Shown here piece by piece: positions 7,869 through 15,355 of a stretch of DNA of 44,539 nt. This DNA comes from a virus. The stretch's first letter is position 1. Every line of letters begins with the position of its first letter. The stretch covers positions 1-44,539 of IMG/VR virus record IMGVR_UViG_3300023109_000042; one strand, 5' to 3'. Both the position numbers and the translations under genes were made by a program. The notes under the pieces were generated by a model that did no database searches, was not told the DNA's origin, and saw only the letters and a list, made by a program, of their open reading frames with translations.

Positions 7869-8982
7869 TTAAATTCCATATCTCTTTAAAAGAAGGTACC
7901 ATTTCTAAAAAGTTTAAGTTTCGTTCTTTATCTAGACTACTAATATTTTCTTTTACTAGCTGCCAGCTATCTATTTGATCCTCACTTAATCTTTCGATCG
8001 TAACTTTGTAGGGATTATCAATTATAGCATAGTTATAGTCTAAATTCAACCGATTAAATTTTTCTATAAGATTATGTTTGGTACTACTAGGCAACGAACT
8101 TAGTTGTTGCCAATGCGGCCATCTAATCCAATCCCATTCTACCTTCCACAAAGGCAAATTATTGTGTATGTAATCTACCAATTTATCTAGTTCTAATACA
8201 TTAACTAAATTTACTACAGTGTGAATAATAAAATGCACGTTACTTTTATGTTGCCACCATTCTTCAAATGTTTTAATTATCGAAATACAATCATCAAATT
8301 TAGAAGGCCATCTATACCAATCGTTTGCAGTATATATACCGTCCATGCTTACACACAAATATACATTATTACATTGTTCGATTAAATCTTTTAGTTCTTG
8401 ATCAGGTAATATAGTTCCGTTAGTACAAATTTGTAAATTTACTTTAGTTAAATCTAAACTACGTAACAGTTTCTTAAATTTAGCACCTTCCATAAAAGGC
8501 TCGCCGCCTATAATCTTTAGATCAGTTACATCTAATAAATCCCACTTTTCAAAATCAAAGTCATTTTTTAAAAATCCCTTTGTTTCTACTCTATTTGCTT
8601 TTTTATCTTCAGCTTGCCATTTACTACTAAAAAATCCACTACAATGCGCACATGCTAAGTTACATAGATTGCTAAAACTTACTTCTAATTGTTGTACTGG
8701 CACAGTTTTATTTTCAGTAGGTGTAAATTTTGAAAGACTATGCTGTCTCATACTGCGTAGGCCGTTGCGCTCATCTTGATAGCACCCGTGACAACCTTCT
8801 ACAGATTCTCCAGATAGCATTTTATCTCTAATGTCTTTCCAATGCGCTGTATTACGCACACGATCATTCCAAACATAGCTATCTTCTTCGTCAATGTGAG
8901 GATATCTACAGCAAGGTATTGTTAAGCCGTTTGGCCTAATAGCCGCTGCAAAAAAAGGATATGAACAAATAGTCTTATTCAA
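7861..8982 (-). CDS. Twitch-domain radical SAM protein with TTG start
   Basis: This is the shortest of the five (373 residues). Twitch cysteines are C6 (CSYPFFAAA), C24-C25 (PCCRYP) and C64/C67 (CHGCY). The radical SAM cluster is C107, C111, C114 (CNLACAHC) with IIGGEPFM after it. CAHC in place of (C/K)MC marks it as the most divergent in the cluster loop. The C-terminal LDKERNLNFLEMVP tail is conserved. No ATG is available near the N-terminus; a TTG at 8982 has AAAGGA 8 nt before it and gives the same 8-nt overlap with the preceding gene seen at other junctions, so I accept TTG. The IRPNGLTIPCC segment fits the twitch pattern (..T.G....CC). Substrate unknown. Confidence 0.88.
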   Translation of the reverse strand: MNKTICSYPFFAAAIRPNGLTIPCCRYPHIDEEDSYVWNDRVRNTAHWKDIRDKMLSGESVEGCHGCYQDERNGLRSMRQHSLSKFTPTENKTVPVQQLEVSFSNLCNLACAHCSGFFSSKWQAEDKKANRVETKGFLKNDFDFEKWDLLDVTDLKIIGGEPFMEGAKFKKLLRSLDLTKVNLQICTNGTILPDQELKDLIEQCNNVYLCVSMDGIYTANDWYRWPSKFDDCISIIKTFEEWWQHKSNVHFIIHTVVNLVNVLELDKLVDYIHNNLPLWKVEWDWIRWPHWQQLSSLPSSTKHNLIEKFNRLNLDYNYAIIDNPYKVTIERLSEDQIDSWQLVKENISSLDKERNLNFLEMVPSFKEIWNLND

Positions 8983-10264
8983 CGCCTAGTTCCTTTGCAA
9001 GTTCAGGAATAGCATCTTTAAAACTTTCGTTTCTAGTCTTGTCTAGCATACGAGTATAATTTAAAAAGTTTTTCATTAGTGTTTCATGATCTTGATGCTG
9101 TTCTTTGCGCATTAGATTAATGATGCCCTGAATTGTAGTTTTAATTCTCGGTTCATTTAATAGCTTACCTTGATACGACTCTAAATTAAGTGCAGCCTTT
9201 TCTCTAATATGCTGCGGTAGTATTGTTACATCTAAGTAAAACGGATGATCGTTTATCAAATAGTCAATGCCAATTGGCCTGTCGTATTTTTCACTAATAG
9301 AATCTACATAATATAGCATATTATGACAATCTAAAACATTATAAGTTTGTACAACTGGTGAAACGTCTAAATTAACATTTTTTAGTTGTGCAATCTTTTG
9401 AAAGTTTTCATCAATTTTTTTCCACTTGCTAGGCGAGCGTATATAATCATTTACTTTTTCGTATCCATCTAGGCTACAATTAATTTTTATGTTAGAAAAC
9501 TTACTAATTAGACTTAAAAATTTATCAGTTACGTTTGTGCAGTTAATGTTAAAGAATATTTCAATCTTATCTTGATATCCTGCTGCAACTATTTCTTCCA
9601 TAAATCTATAATTGTTGTTTATAAGAGTAGGCTCGCCGCCGGTCATATAAACTTTACTTAAATTTGGAATAAGACCTATAATCTCATTCCATAAAAAGTT
9701 ACTATCAAAATTTAAGTCGCTGTCTTTTAAGAAAGTAGGATTTGGTCCCCAGTTATTATTCCAAAATTCTTTGTATTCTTCACTTTTTTCGTATGAGCTA
9801 AAGTGTTCTTTAGCAATTTGACTGCTATTAAACGGATTACACATACGACATTTAAGATTACACAAGTTTCCTAGTCTAAGATCTAAATATACAGGTGGTA
9901 ATTTTACTTCGTAGTTATTTTCTTTTGCACTATTAATAAAGTTGTGCAGTTCGGGTCCTAGTCTATTACGCCACTCAGCAGTCATTCTAGTTCTAAAGCT
10001 ATCTAAGCCTATACTTTCTTGTTTGTAACAATGCTTACACGCTTCTACTTGAACACCGTTGAGCATATCTTTTCTAGCATTTTTAAAAACTTCACTGTTC
10101 CATGCATCTTCTACACTGTTTTTGCCAACCATCATAGGAGATCCATCTGCATTACGTGCAAAGGCTGTTGGGCCGCTTGCAATACAGCAATAACGCATTT
10201 TACCATCAGTGTTTAACATAGTACTAATAAATGGCATAGCACAAAAGGTTTTTGATTTTCTCAT
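8975..10264 (-). CDS. Twitch-domain radical SAM protein, first of the tandem array
   Basis: The 429-residue protein has twitch cysteines C8 (FCAMPFI), C26-C27 (RYCCIAS) and C76/C79 (CKHCY). The catalytic cluster is C135, C139, C142 (CNLKCRMC), followed by MTGGEPTL. LDLRLGNLCNLKC resembles the LDFRLGNTCNLQC of the protein encoded at 6609, which suggests those two are the closest pair. The C-terminal LDKTRNESFKDAIPEL tail is the clearest copy of the shared tail. The start overlaps the stop of the upstream glycosyltransferase-like gene by 1 nt (TAATG), so the enzyme should be made together with it. Confidence 0.9.
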   Translation of the reverse strand: MRKSKTFCAMPFISTMLNTDGKMRYCCIASGPTAFARNADGSPMMVGKNSVEDAWNSEVFKNARKDMLNGVQVEACKHCYKQESIGLDSFRTRMTAEWRNRLGPELHNFINSAKENNYEVKLPPVYLDLRLGNLCNLKCRMCNPFNSSQIAKEHFSSYEKSEEYKEFWNNNWGPNPTFLKDSDLNFDSNFLWNEIIGLIPNLSKVYMTGGEPTLINNNYRFMEEIVAAGYQDKIEIFFNINCTNVTDKFLSLISKFSNIKINCSLDGYEKVNDYIRSPSKWKKIDENFQKIAQLKNVNLDVSPVVQTYNVLDCHNMLYYVDSISEKYDRPIGIDYLINDHPFYLDVTILPQHIREKAALNLESYQGKLLNEPRIKTTIQGIINLMRKEQHQDHETLMKNFLNYTRMLDKTRNESFKDAIPELAKELGVE

Positions 10265-11181
10265 TACTTTTCGATATCTATAAGTTTTCTAGAATTTCTA
10301 GATGGATTTTGGTAAACTGATTTAAAGAATTTACTTTGTTGTGCATTCAACGGCTGTTCTGCAATAGGAATGTTTAGTTCATTAATTAATTTAATTCCAT
10401 ATTCTTCTATTTCATAATCAACATCTTCAATTGATTCGAAAGACACTTTCCATAAATCATTTAAGTATTCAAAATCTCTCACATTTATAAAATCCCAATC
10501 TGTACACATTGTCATATGCAATCCTGCACGGGCGCCGAGAATTGCCCATTCACCATGTTCTGCATCAGCACCTATCATTAACCAAATATATAAACGTTGT
10601 AAATTTTTCCAATGTCCTTTTACTAAATCATATTTGCTAGTACGCACACCTTCGTCCAGCGTCATCTTAACACCTTCACGGAAACCTGCACGCCATGCTT
10701 GCTGCGGTGTTGCATTATTATGCACAGTTGAAAAACAACTATTTTGTTGAATATAATTTAAATCCCAACAAAAGTCTACTTGTGCATGTGGATTATCGTC
10801 TGGCGCATTTTCATGCGTTTTCATATTAAGAACATAATCTTTAGGCCAACATTTTATGCCGCCGTTGCCGTACATTAACCCGTTAATTATATTTTTGCCG
10901 CACCAACTTATTACACTATTTTCTAAATTAGATAATTGATCAAACGGTATTTCTTGATTTATAAACGAACCATCTATTTTATTATCGGCGTCTACTGTAA
11001 TAAAACGTTCTGTTTCACTTAGTTTTGCACATGCTTTATGCGCTGCATCTGATCCTTCTACCCCGTGTACACGTTTAGCCCAAGGAACTTTACTACACAA
11101 ATCTGCATAGTTTTTTTCTGCATTTGGTTCATCATATGACAAATAAATAATATCACAGTCTGCTACTCTAAAGTTATTCAT
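10264..11181 (-). CDS. DxD glycosyltransferase-like protein, paralogue of 3349-4032
   Basis: I start at 11181 (MNNFRVADCDIIYLS): AAAGG lies 6 nt upstream and the 8-nt overlap with the preceding gene matches other junctions. The longer frame to 11211 lacks such a site. The 305-residue protein has DIIYLSYDE at about 10-18, RVHGVEG at 37-43 and VDADN with D64 and D66 as the DxD. GNGGIKCWP, QAWRAGFREGVKMTL and a GEWAILGARAG segment match its paralogue. About 80 residues more than the paralogue are spread over the middle and a C-terminal tail. It precedes the five radical SAM genes and probably transfers a sugar to the same substrate or substrate class. Confidence 0.65.
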   Translation of the reverse strand: MNNFRVADCDIIYLSYDEPNAEKNYADLCSKVPWAKRVHGVEGSDAAHKACAKLSETERFITVDADNKIDGSFINQEIPFDQLSNLENSVISWCGKNIINGLMYGNGGIKCWPKDYVLNMKTHENAPDDNPHAQVDFCWDLNYIQQNSCFSTVHNNATPQQAWRAGFREGVKMTLDEGVRTSKYDLVKGHWKNLQRLYIWLMIGADAEHGEWAILGARAGLHMTMCTDWDFINVRDFEYLNDLWKVSFESIEDVDYEIEEYGIKLINELNIPIAEQPLNAQQSKFFKSVYQNPSRNSRKLIDIEK

Positions 11182-12010
11182 TTTGTGCCTTTCTATTACA
11201 ATCATATGCAACTGTTGTATATATACTTAATTGTTCTAGGTCAGATTCTTGATCAAATATGAAAGGAATTTTTGCAGTAATTTCTTCTCTTTTCTCTAAA
11301 ATTAACCATATCAAATTGTCCTTTATGTATAAACCGCCTGTAGGTGTATCTTTCCTATTAGTAAATACACTATCAATTACAACCTTATCTAAATCAATAT
11401 CTAAATAATCATTAGTTAAACAATAAATTTTGTTATTGTGAAATACATGATCTCCAGGGTAGTATACTGAATCTTTTTTATTATCCTTTACTTTAATACC
11501 TTTGTATACATGTTCGTCTTTATAATCTTTAGAGGTTTGATAAAGGTCAAACTCTAAAAGTCTTATTAATTTACGAGGATCATGTCTTTTTGTTATACTA
11601 CATTTGAAAAGTCTATGATTGCCTATATTCTTCGATATAACAGTATTATAAAACTCTGTGCCTATCGTAATTTTCCATACTTTTGAGTCAACTATTTGTT
11701 CAATTGTAATATCACCGTGTTTTTTAAACAAAATTTCTTTAAAATTATTCCAGTTTAATAAATCTTCTGAAGCAGTTTTACTTATTAGTTGATACAATTT
11801 ATCTTTTTTATTATACTGTACACAAAAATCATTTAGAGATTTTTCTTTTGATTTAATTTGTTTTTCTTCTAACTCATTAATTTCTACTTTGGAAGTATTT
11901 TTATCATTATCGTCAGGTCCAACTTTCCATACATCGCCTGATTTAGTATCATAGTATGCAAAAGTTTTATTTGGAACTTGTGTATTTTTTATAAGGTCAA
12001 GTAGATCCAT
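11174..12010 (-). CDS. Unknown protein (278 aa) between glycosyltransferase-like genes
   Basis: I do not recognise this protein. It opens with LLDLIKNTQVPNKTFAYYDTKSGDVWKVGP, then a lysine- and glutamate-rich stretch (about 37-60). The rest is rich in alternating hydrophobic and charged residues suggestive of beta structure (IVDSKVWKITIG, NNKIYCLTNDYLDIDLD). It has no signal peptide, no membrane helix and few cysteines. It starts with a TAATG overlap of 1 nt with the upstream glycosyltransferase-like gene and ends 8 nt inside the downstream one, so it is clearly part of the operon. Repeated short strand-turn-strand units would suit a virion or acceptor protein, but nothing here proves either. 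Confidence 0.6.
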   Translation of the reverse strand: MDLLDLIKNTQVPNKTFAYYDTKSGDVWKVGPDDNDKNTSKVEINELEEKQIKSKEKSLNDFCVQYNKKDKLYQLISKTASEDLLNWNNFKEILFKKHGDITIEQIVDSKVWKITIGTEFYNTVISKNIGNHRLFKCSITKRHDPRKLIRLLEFDLYQTSKDYKDEHVYKGIKVKDNKKDSVYYPGDHVFHNNKIYCLTNDYLDIDLDKVVIDSVFTNRKDTPTGGLYIKDNLIWLILEKREEITAKIPFIFDQESDLEQLSIYTTVAYDCNRKAQNE

Positions 12011-12849
12011 TAATTTTCTCGCTTTGATTCATAAAGAGATATAAGTTTATCGTTACAAAAATCTTTTTCAGTATAATGAAATATTCCAGTTTGTATATAA
12101 TTTCCGACAATAAGTTCTACTTCATCATTTACAAAATAGTCAATTCTGTCTTGCCAGGTATCTGCTATCTTTTTCCAACCCTGTACATTATTTTTCATAT
12201 GTGTAAATGTAGGTATACTTATTCTATCATTTGTTACTTGATCTTCGATATTAAGAATTTTAATAACCAACGATGCTGCTACATCTATACTTAAAAATTT
12301 AGGAGTATTCTTTGATATAAATTTAAAATAAAACGCTTCATAGTTATTACAAACTATTTCTAACATCTTATAAAAATTCATTGCAGTATCACATTTTTTA
12401 AAATAATGAAATCCTACATATGTATTAGGTAAGTCATTTAATTGAAATGCCTTTCTATAATAACTATTTTGTATACGATCACCTCTATATGTTTTTACAT
12501 TTTTTACAAAATACAATTCATAATTATTTAAAATTTTCCACCACGAAGAAATGTCTTGTAATACAATCATATCAGTATCCATTACAATAGTTTCGTCATA
12601 TGGTGATGCATGATAAATCTTCCAACGATTTGAAACTTTCCATGTATCATTAACAGCTGAATCATTCCAGGGAATATCAATTATTTTATCAAATATATTT
12701 TTATAGTTTTTATCTACAGGATCATTTGTAATTAAGCTTACTTTTGTATTAGGATTAGTATGTATTATACTTAACGCATTTAAATATGCTTGTTTGACAT
12801 AGTCGGTTTCATCTGTATTCTGTGCCAACATTACTATGCCCTTAGTCAT
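12010..12849 (-). CDS. GT-A-type glycosyltransferase-like protein, tandem paralogue of 12842-13684
   Basis: I start at the ATG at 12849 (MTKGIVMLAQN): AGGAG lies 7 nt upstream, while the longer frame needs a TTG. The 279-residue protein has an N-terminal strand (KGIVMLAQN), DYVKQAYLNAL, then SPYDETIVMDTDMIV with the DxD at D91/D93. This arrangement fits GT8-like or related GT-A enzymes, where the DxD binds Mn2+ and the nucleotide sugar. The upstream neighbour has the same start (MTKGI), DYVKQA and SPYDETIVMDTD, so the two arose by duplication. There is no membrane segment. Sugar donor and acceptor are unknown. Confidence 0.68.
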   Translation of the reverse strand: MTKGIVMLAQNTDETDYVKQAYLNALSIIHTNPNTKVSLITNDPVDKNYKNIFDKIIDIPWNDSAVNDTWKVSNRWKIYHASPYDETIVMDTDMIVLQDISSWWKILNNYELYFVKNVKTYRGDRIQNSYYRKAFQLNDLPNTYVGFHYFKKCDTAMNFYKMLEIVCNNYEAFYFKFISKNTPKFLSIDVAASLVIKILNIEDQVTNDRISIPTFTHMKNNVQGWKKIADTWQDRIDYFVNDEVELIVGNYIQTGIFHYTEKDFCNDKLISLYESKREN

Positions 12850-13684
12850 TTTCAAACTCCTTATTAATAGCCCTACCTAAACTAAATTTATTCATAGCAT
12901 GAATAGTTAAATCTTTTGTTTTAATAAGTGTATATTCTCCAGTATAATTTTCTTTTTGTATTAAAAATATAATCTCATTATTATCTAATTTTATTACAAC
13001 ATCTCTATCTAAAATATGATATAGTCTACCAGATAACGGTGCTGCAAACGTTCCTTTTTGAAATCCATTCATTATGTGAATAGCAATACTAAAAACAAAA
13101 TCGTTTCTAAACAGAGCTGGTACTTGATATGAAGATTTATAGTGCCACCAGTTATGTTCGATATGTTTAGCTAAATTAAAAAATATGTCATTATTTTTAG
13201 TTTTCCTAAAGAAAAATATAGTTGCCCAGTAAAACTCAACACTAGCATCACTTATATGCTTAAACTCAGATTGATCTCTCCAGTCAGCTAAATCAAAAGA
13301 GTCTTTATATATCTGAAAATCTTGTAGGCTAGAAAAGGCTTCCTTTAATTTATCATTACATATTATTATGTCAGTATCCATTACAATTGTTTCGTCATAC
13401 GGACTTAACTCATATGACAAAGTTCGAGAATTATTGCGCCATGGAAGTCGATACTGAGATAAAGAACCGTCAAAATAAGTTTTAATATTTGATTTTAAAT
13501 TTTCTTCATTTAATTTAATAACATTATCAAAAACTTCAAAAGATTCTGCATAACCTACAGAATCTGTCACAACGGATACTGGAAGATCTAAATAAGTTTT
13601 ACACCTTTTGGCAACAAACGCTGCTTGCTTTACATAATCTACTTTTTCGTTATTATTTGCAAATAATAATATACCTTTAGTCAT
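12842..13684 (-). CDS. GT-A-type glycosyltransferase-like protein, tandem paralogue of 12010-12849
   Basis: The 280-residue protein begins MTKGILLFANN, has DYVKQAAFVAKRC at about 16-28 and SPYDETIVMDTDII with the DxD at D103/D105. The part before the DxD is about 12 residues longer than in the paralogue. The C-terminal half differs more, which suggests different acceptors. An ending rich in charged strands (DRDVVIKLDNNEIIFLI) may be a separate small beta domain. The ATG overlaps the preceding small gene by 8 nt but has no strong Shine-Dalgarno sequence, so translation may depend on coupling. It is the first enzyme gene of the tailoring island. Confidence 0.68.
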   Translation of the reverse strand: MTKGILLFANNNEKVDYVKQAAFVAKRCKTYLDLPVSVVTDSVGYAESFEVFDNVIKLNEENLKSNIKTYFDGSLSQYRLPWRNNSRTLSYELSPYDETIVMDTDIIICNDKLKEAFSSLQDFQIYKDSFDLADWRDQSEFKHISDASVEFYWATIFFFRKTKNNDIFFNLAKHIEHNWWHYKSSYQVPALFRNDFVFSIAIHIMNGFQKGTFAAPLSGRLYHILDRDVVIKLDNNEIIFLIQKENYTGEYTLIKTKDLTIHAMNKFSLGRAINKEFEND

Positions 13685-14027
13685 AATCTACTAATTTTTC
13701 TACTGATCTTTGAGATTTTAATTTGTTATACTCGGTTAGGTAAGTATTAGATGCAGAAAAGTATACATCGAGTATATCAACTAAGAAAGAATTTATATTA
13801 TCTACATTTACAGGTATATTATTATCATCTATTAAAACTGTATTGTCATTGTCGTTTTCATTTAATAAATTTACAAAATTTATTAATTCTTTAGTTACAG
13901 TAAACTGACATCCATTATAATAATACAACGTATTTTCTATAAATTGTTCATTTAAAATACGCTTTTGATTTGATAATGTTACCATGTAATTAGAAAAGTT
14001 TAGTGCTTTTTCTAAACGCTCGTCCAT
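13677..14027 (-). CDS. Small conserved T4-like marine phage protein of unknown function
   Basis: I place the start at 14027 (MDERLEKALNFSNYM), because GGAG lies 6 nt before it. An ATG at 14039 has no ribosome binding site and would leave a leader of only about 8 nt after the promoter at 14054-14082. The 116-residue protein is acidic and probably mostly helical, with TVTKELINFVNLL, VLIDDNNIPV and a C-terminal YLTEYNKLKSQRSVEKLVDYD. From memory, proteins of this pattern are conserved in T4-like cyanophages and relatives, without a known role. It is the first gene after the promoter and heads the accessory operon, although it may itself be a core phage gene. Confidence 0.7.
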   Translation of the reverse strand: MDERLEKALNFSNYMVTLSNQKRILNEQFIENTLYYYNGCQFTVTKELINFVNLLNENDNDNTVLIDDNNIPVNVDNINSFLVDILDVYFSASNTYLTEYNKLKSQRSVEKLVDYD

Positions 14028-14042
14028 ATATTTCTCCATATA

Positions 14043-14056
14043 ACTGTAGTTACAGT
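14043..14056. repeat. 14-bp inverted repeat over the start of the island promoter
   Basis: ACTGTA-GT-TACAGT is a perfect 6-bp inverted repeat with a 2-nt centre. It overlaps the -10 box (14054-14059) and the predicted transcription start (about 14047) of the promoter at 14054-14082. That position suits an operator. It has no following T-run on the minus strand, so it does not look like a terminator. Short dyads also arise by chance in AT-rich DNA. Confidence 0.35.
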
Positions 14057-14082
14057 ATATAACAGAAATATATATTTGTCAA
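14054..14082 (-). promoter_or_regulatory. Sigma70-type promoter at the head of the tailoring island
   Basis: TTGACA (14077-14082) and TATACT (14054-14059) are separated by 17 nt in the 54-66 nt gap before the small conserved gene. One mismatch from the vegetative consensus. Transcription would start near 14047, giving a leader of about 20 nt that holds the GGAG of the start at 14027. It is well placed to drive the whole island leftwards. Confidence 0.6.
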
Positions 14083-14093
14083 ACAATAAATGA

Positions 14094-15290
14094 CTACAAA
14101 GATTGTACTGTAAGCCCAGTTACATTAAATGTTACTGTATTATATGTTACACCGTTAATAATCATTGTACCTAGTGGTCTATAAAGCTCTACTAGACTCG
14201 TTAATGTACCATTAACATTTTCATCAACACCAAAGCCACCTGGACTATCTAGGTCAGCAAACTCTACTTTAAATCCTAACTGATTATTAGAATTTCTTTT
14301 AGCGTATATTCTAAATCTGTTATTTGCATAACTTGCTCCGAATCTTTCAGCTAATAACTGATAGCTAGTTGTTAAATTATAAGGAGTAATAGTTGAATCA
14401 ACAAAGTTTGCTACACCTGATACGTTTACGCCTGTTCTATCAAAAGTTATAGAACCTATACCCGATAACATTGTAGACCAATCACCTGATTTAGATCCGC
14501 TATACCCTGTTAGCGATGGGGTGAAAATTATCTCGCCAGCGGCATTCCAATATCCAGTTTGTTGTCCTTGTGTAGGAAATGTAAGATTTATTTCATGTGA
14601 CCGTGTGCCGTTCCATGCTGATGTTCTAACACTAGTTACTGGAGTATTAGTCCCGTCTCTTAATATTTCTTCTGAAACCTGGGACGGGTCTGCAATTAAT
14701 GCCCTATCAGTTTCAACACTAGACATAAGTGTTTCTAAATCTTGTAAATATGGTTCTGCAATTACATCACCGATTGCAAGTGCTGCACTATTACCTATTG
14801 TAAATGCAGGTCCTACTTGATGTATACGTGCGCTTACTATATCTTTATATAAATTAAAGTAATCTTCAGCTTCTACAGATTCTGCATCTAGTTCTGTTAA
14901 AATATGTGTATTAGAAGCACCTGAAATAAAATTTAATTGTCTAGTAAAAGATTCATCTAAGTATAATTGTATATTATTTCCATCTATTACTTTTACATAA
15001 TAATGAGAATGCTCATTCATTTCTTCTACAATAGGAGTATTTCCATTTGCATTATATCTTACAAATTGTTTGTCAATTAAATTATGACCGCTAATAGTAA
15101 TTGTATCAGTAGAATAGTTTACATCTGTACTCGGATCAAAAGTTTTATCTACAAATGTAAGAGGAACAACTTGAGACGAGCGAACTGTTTGTCCATATCC
15201 GGTGCCAGAAGATAAGCTAATTGCATTGCCGTATACAGCTTGTATTCGACTTTGTAAATTATTATATCTTGTTGCTAAAATCGATACCAA
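14094..15290 (-). CDS. Virion structural / tail-fibre-associated protein with an inserted domain
   Basis: The 398-residue protein is a paralogue of the upstream one (15356-16279). Shared segments are ARYNNLQ-like (TRYNNLQ) near the start, SARIHQVG, a W(N)GT..H..N.TF segment, (N/S)GGEI-like AAGEIIF, GSKSGDWSTMLSGIGSITFD, and a C-terminal FADLDSPG..VDENVNGTLTSL. It has an additional block at about 42-135 (DTITISGHNLIDKQFVRY, then HYYVKVIDGNNIQLYLD) that resembles a small beta module repeated in marine T4-like structural proteins. No ATG fits: a TTG at 15290 has GGAG 7 nt before it, so I accept TTG. The protein is likely a virion component near the fibres. Confidence 0.7.
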   Translation of the reverse strand: MVSILATRYNNLQSRIQAVYGNAISLSSGTGYGQTVRSSQVVPLTFVDKTFDPSTDVNYSTDTITISGHNLIDKQFVRYNANGNTPIVEEMNEHSHYYVKVIDGNNIQLYLDESFTRQLNFISGASNTHILTELDAESVEAEDYFNLYKDIVSARIHQVGPAFTIGNSAALAIGDVIAEPYLQDLETLMSSVETDRALIADPSQVSEEILRDGTNTPVTSVRTSAWNGTRSHEINLTFPTQGQQTGYWNAAGEIIFTPSLTGYSGSKSGDWSTMLSGIGSITFDRTGVNVSGVANFVDSTITPYNLTTSYQLLAERFGASYANNRFRIYAKRNSNNQLGFKVEFADLDSPGGFGVDENVNGTLTSLVELYRPLGTMIINGVTYNTVTFNVTGLTVQSL

Positions 15291-15313
15291 AAAACTTCTC
15301 CAATTCCTACTAT

Positions 15314-15344
15314 ATTATATAGCACATTTTATAGCATATGTCAA
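15314..15344 (-). promoter_or_regulatory. Sigma70-like promoter before the second structural paralogue
   Basis: In the 65-nt gap TTGACA (15339-15344) is followed 17 nt later by TATATA (15316-15321), or 19 nt later by TATAAT (15314-15319). TATAGCA occurs twice in the spacer as a direct repeat 12 nt apart. Transcription would start near 15308 and lead into the TTG-start gene at 15290. The spacing is less certain than for the two other sigma70-like sites. Confidence 0.45.
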
Positions 15345-15355
15345 CTGATTAGAAT

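Noticed and set aside
14043-14056. Dyad as an intrinsic terminator of the fibre operon
   Set aside because: The stem is only 6 bp, AT-rich, and no T-run follows on the minus strand.
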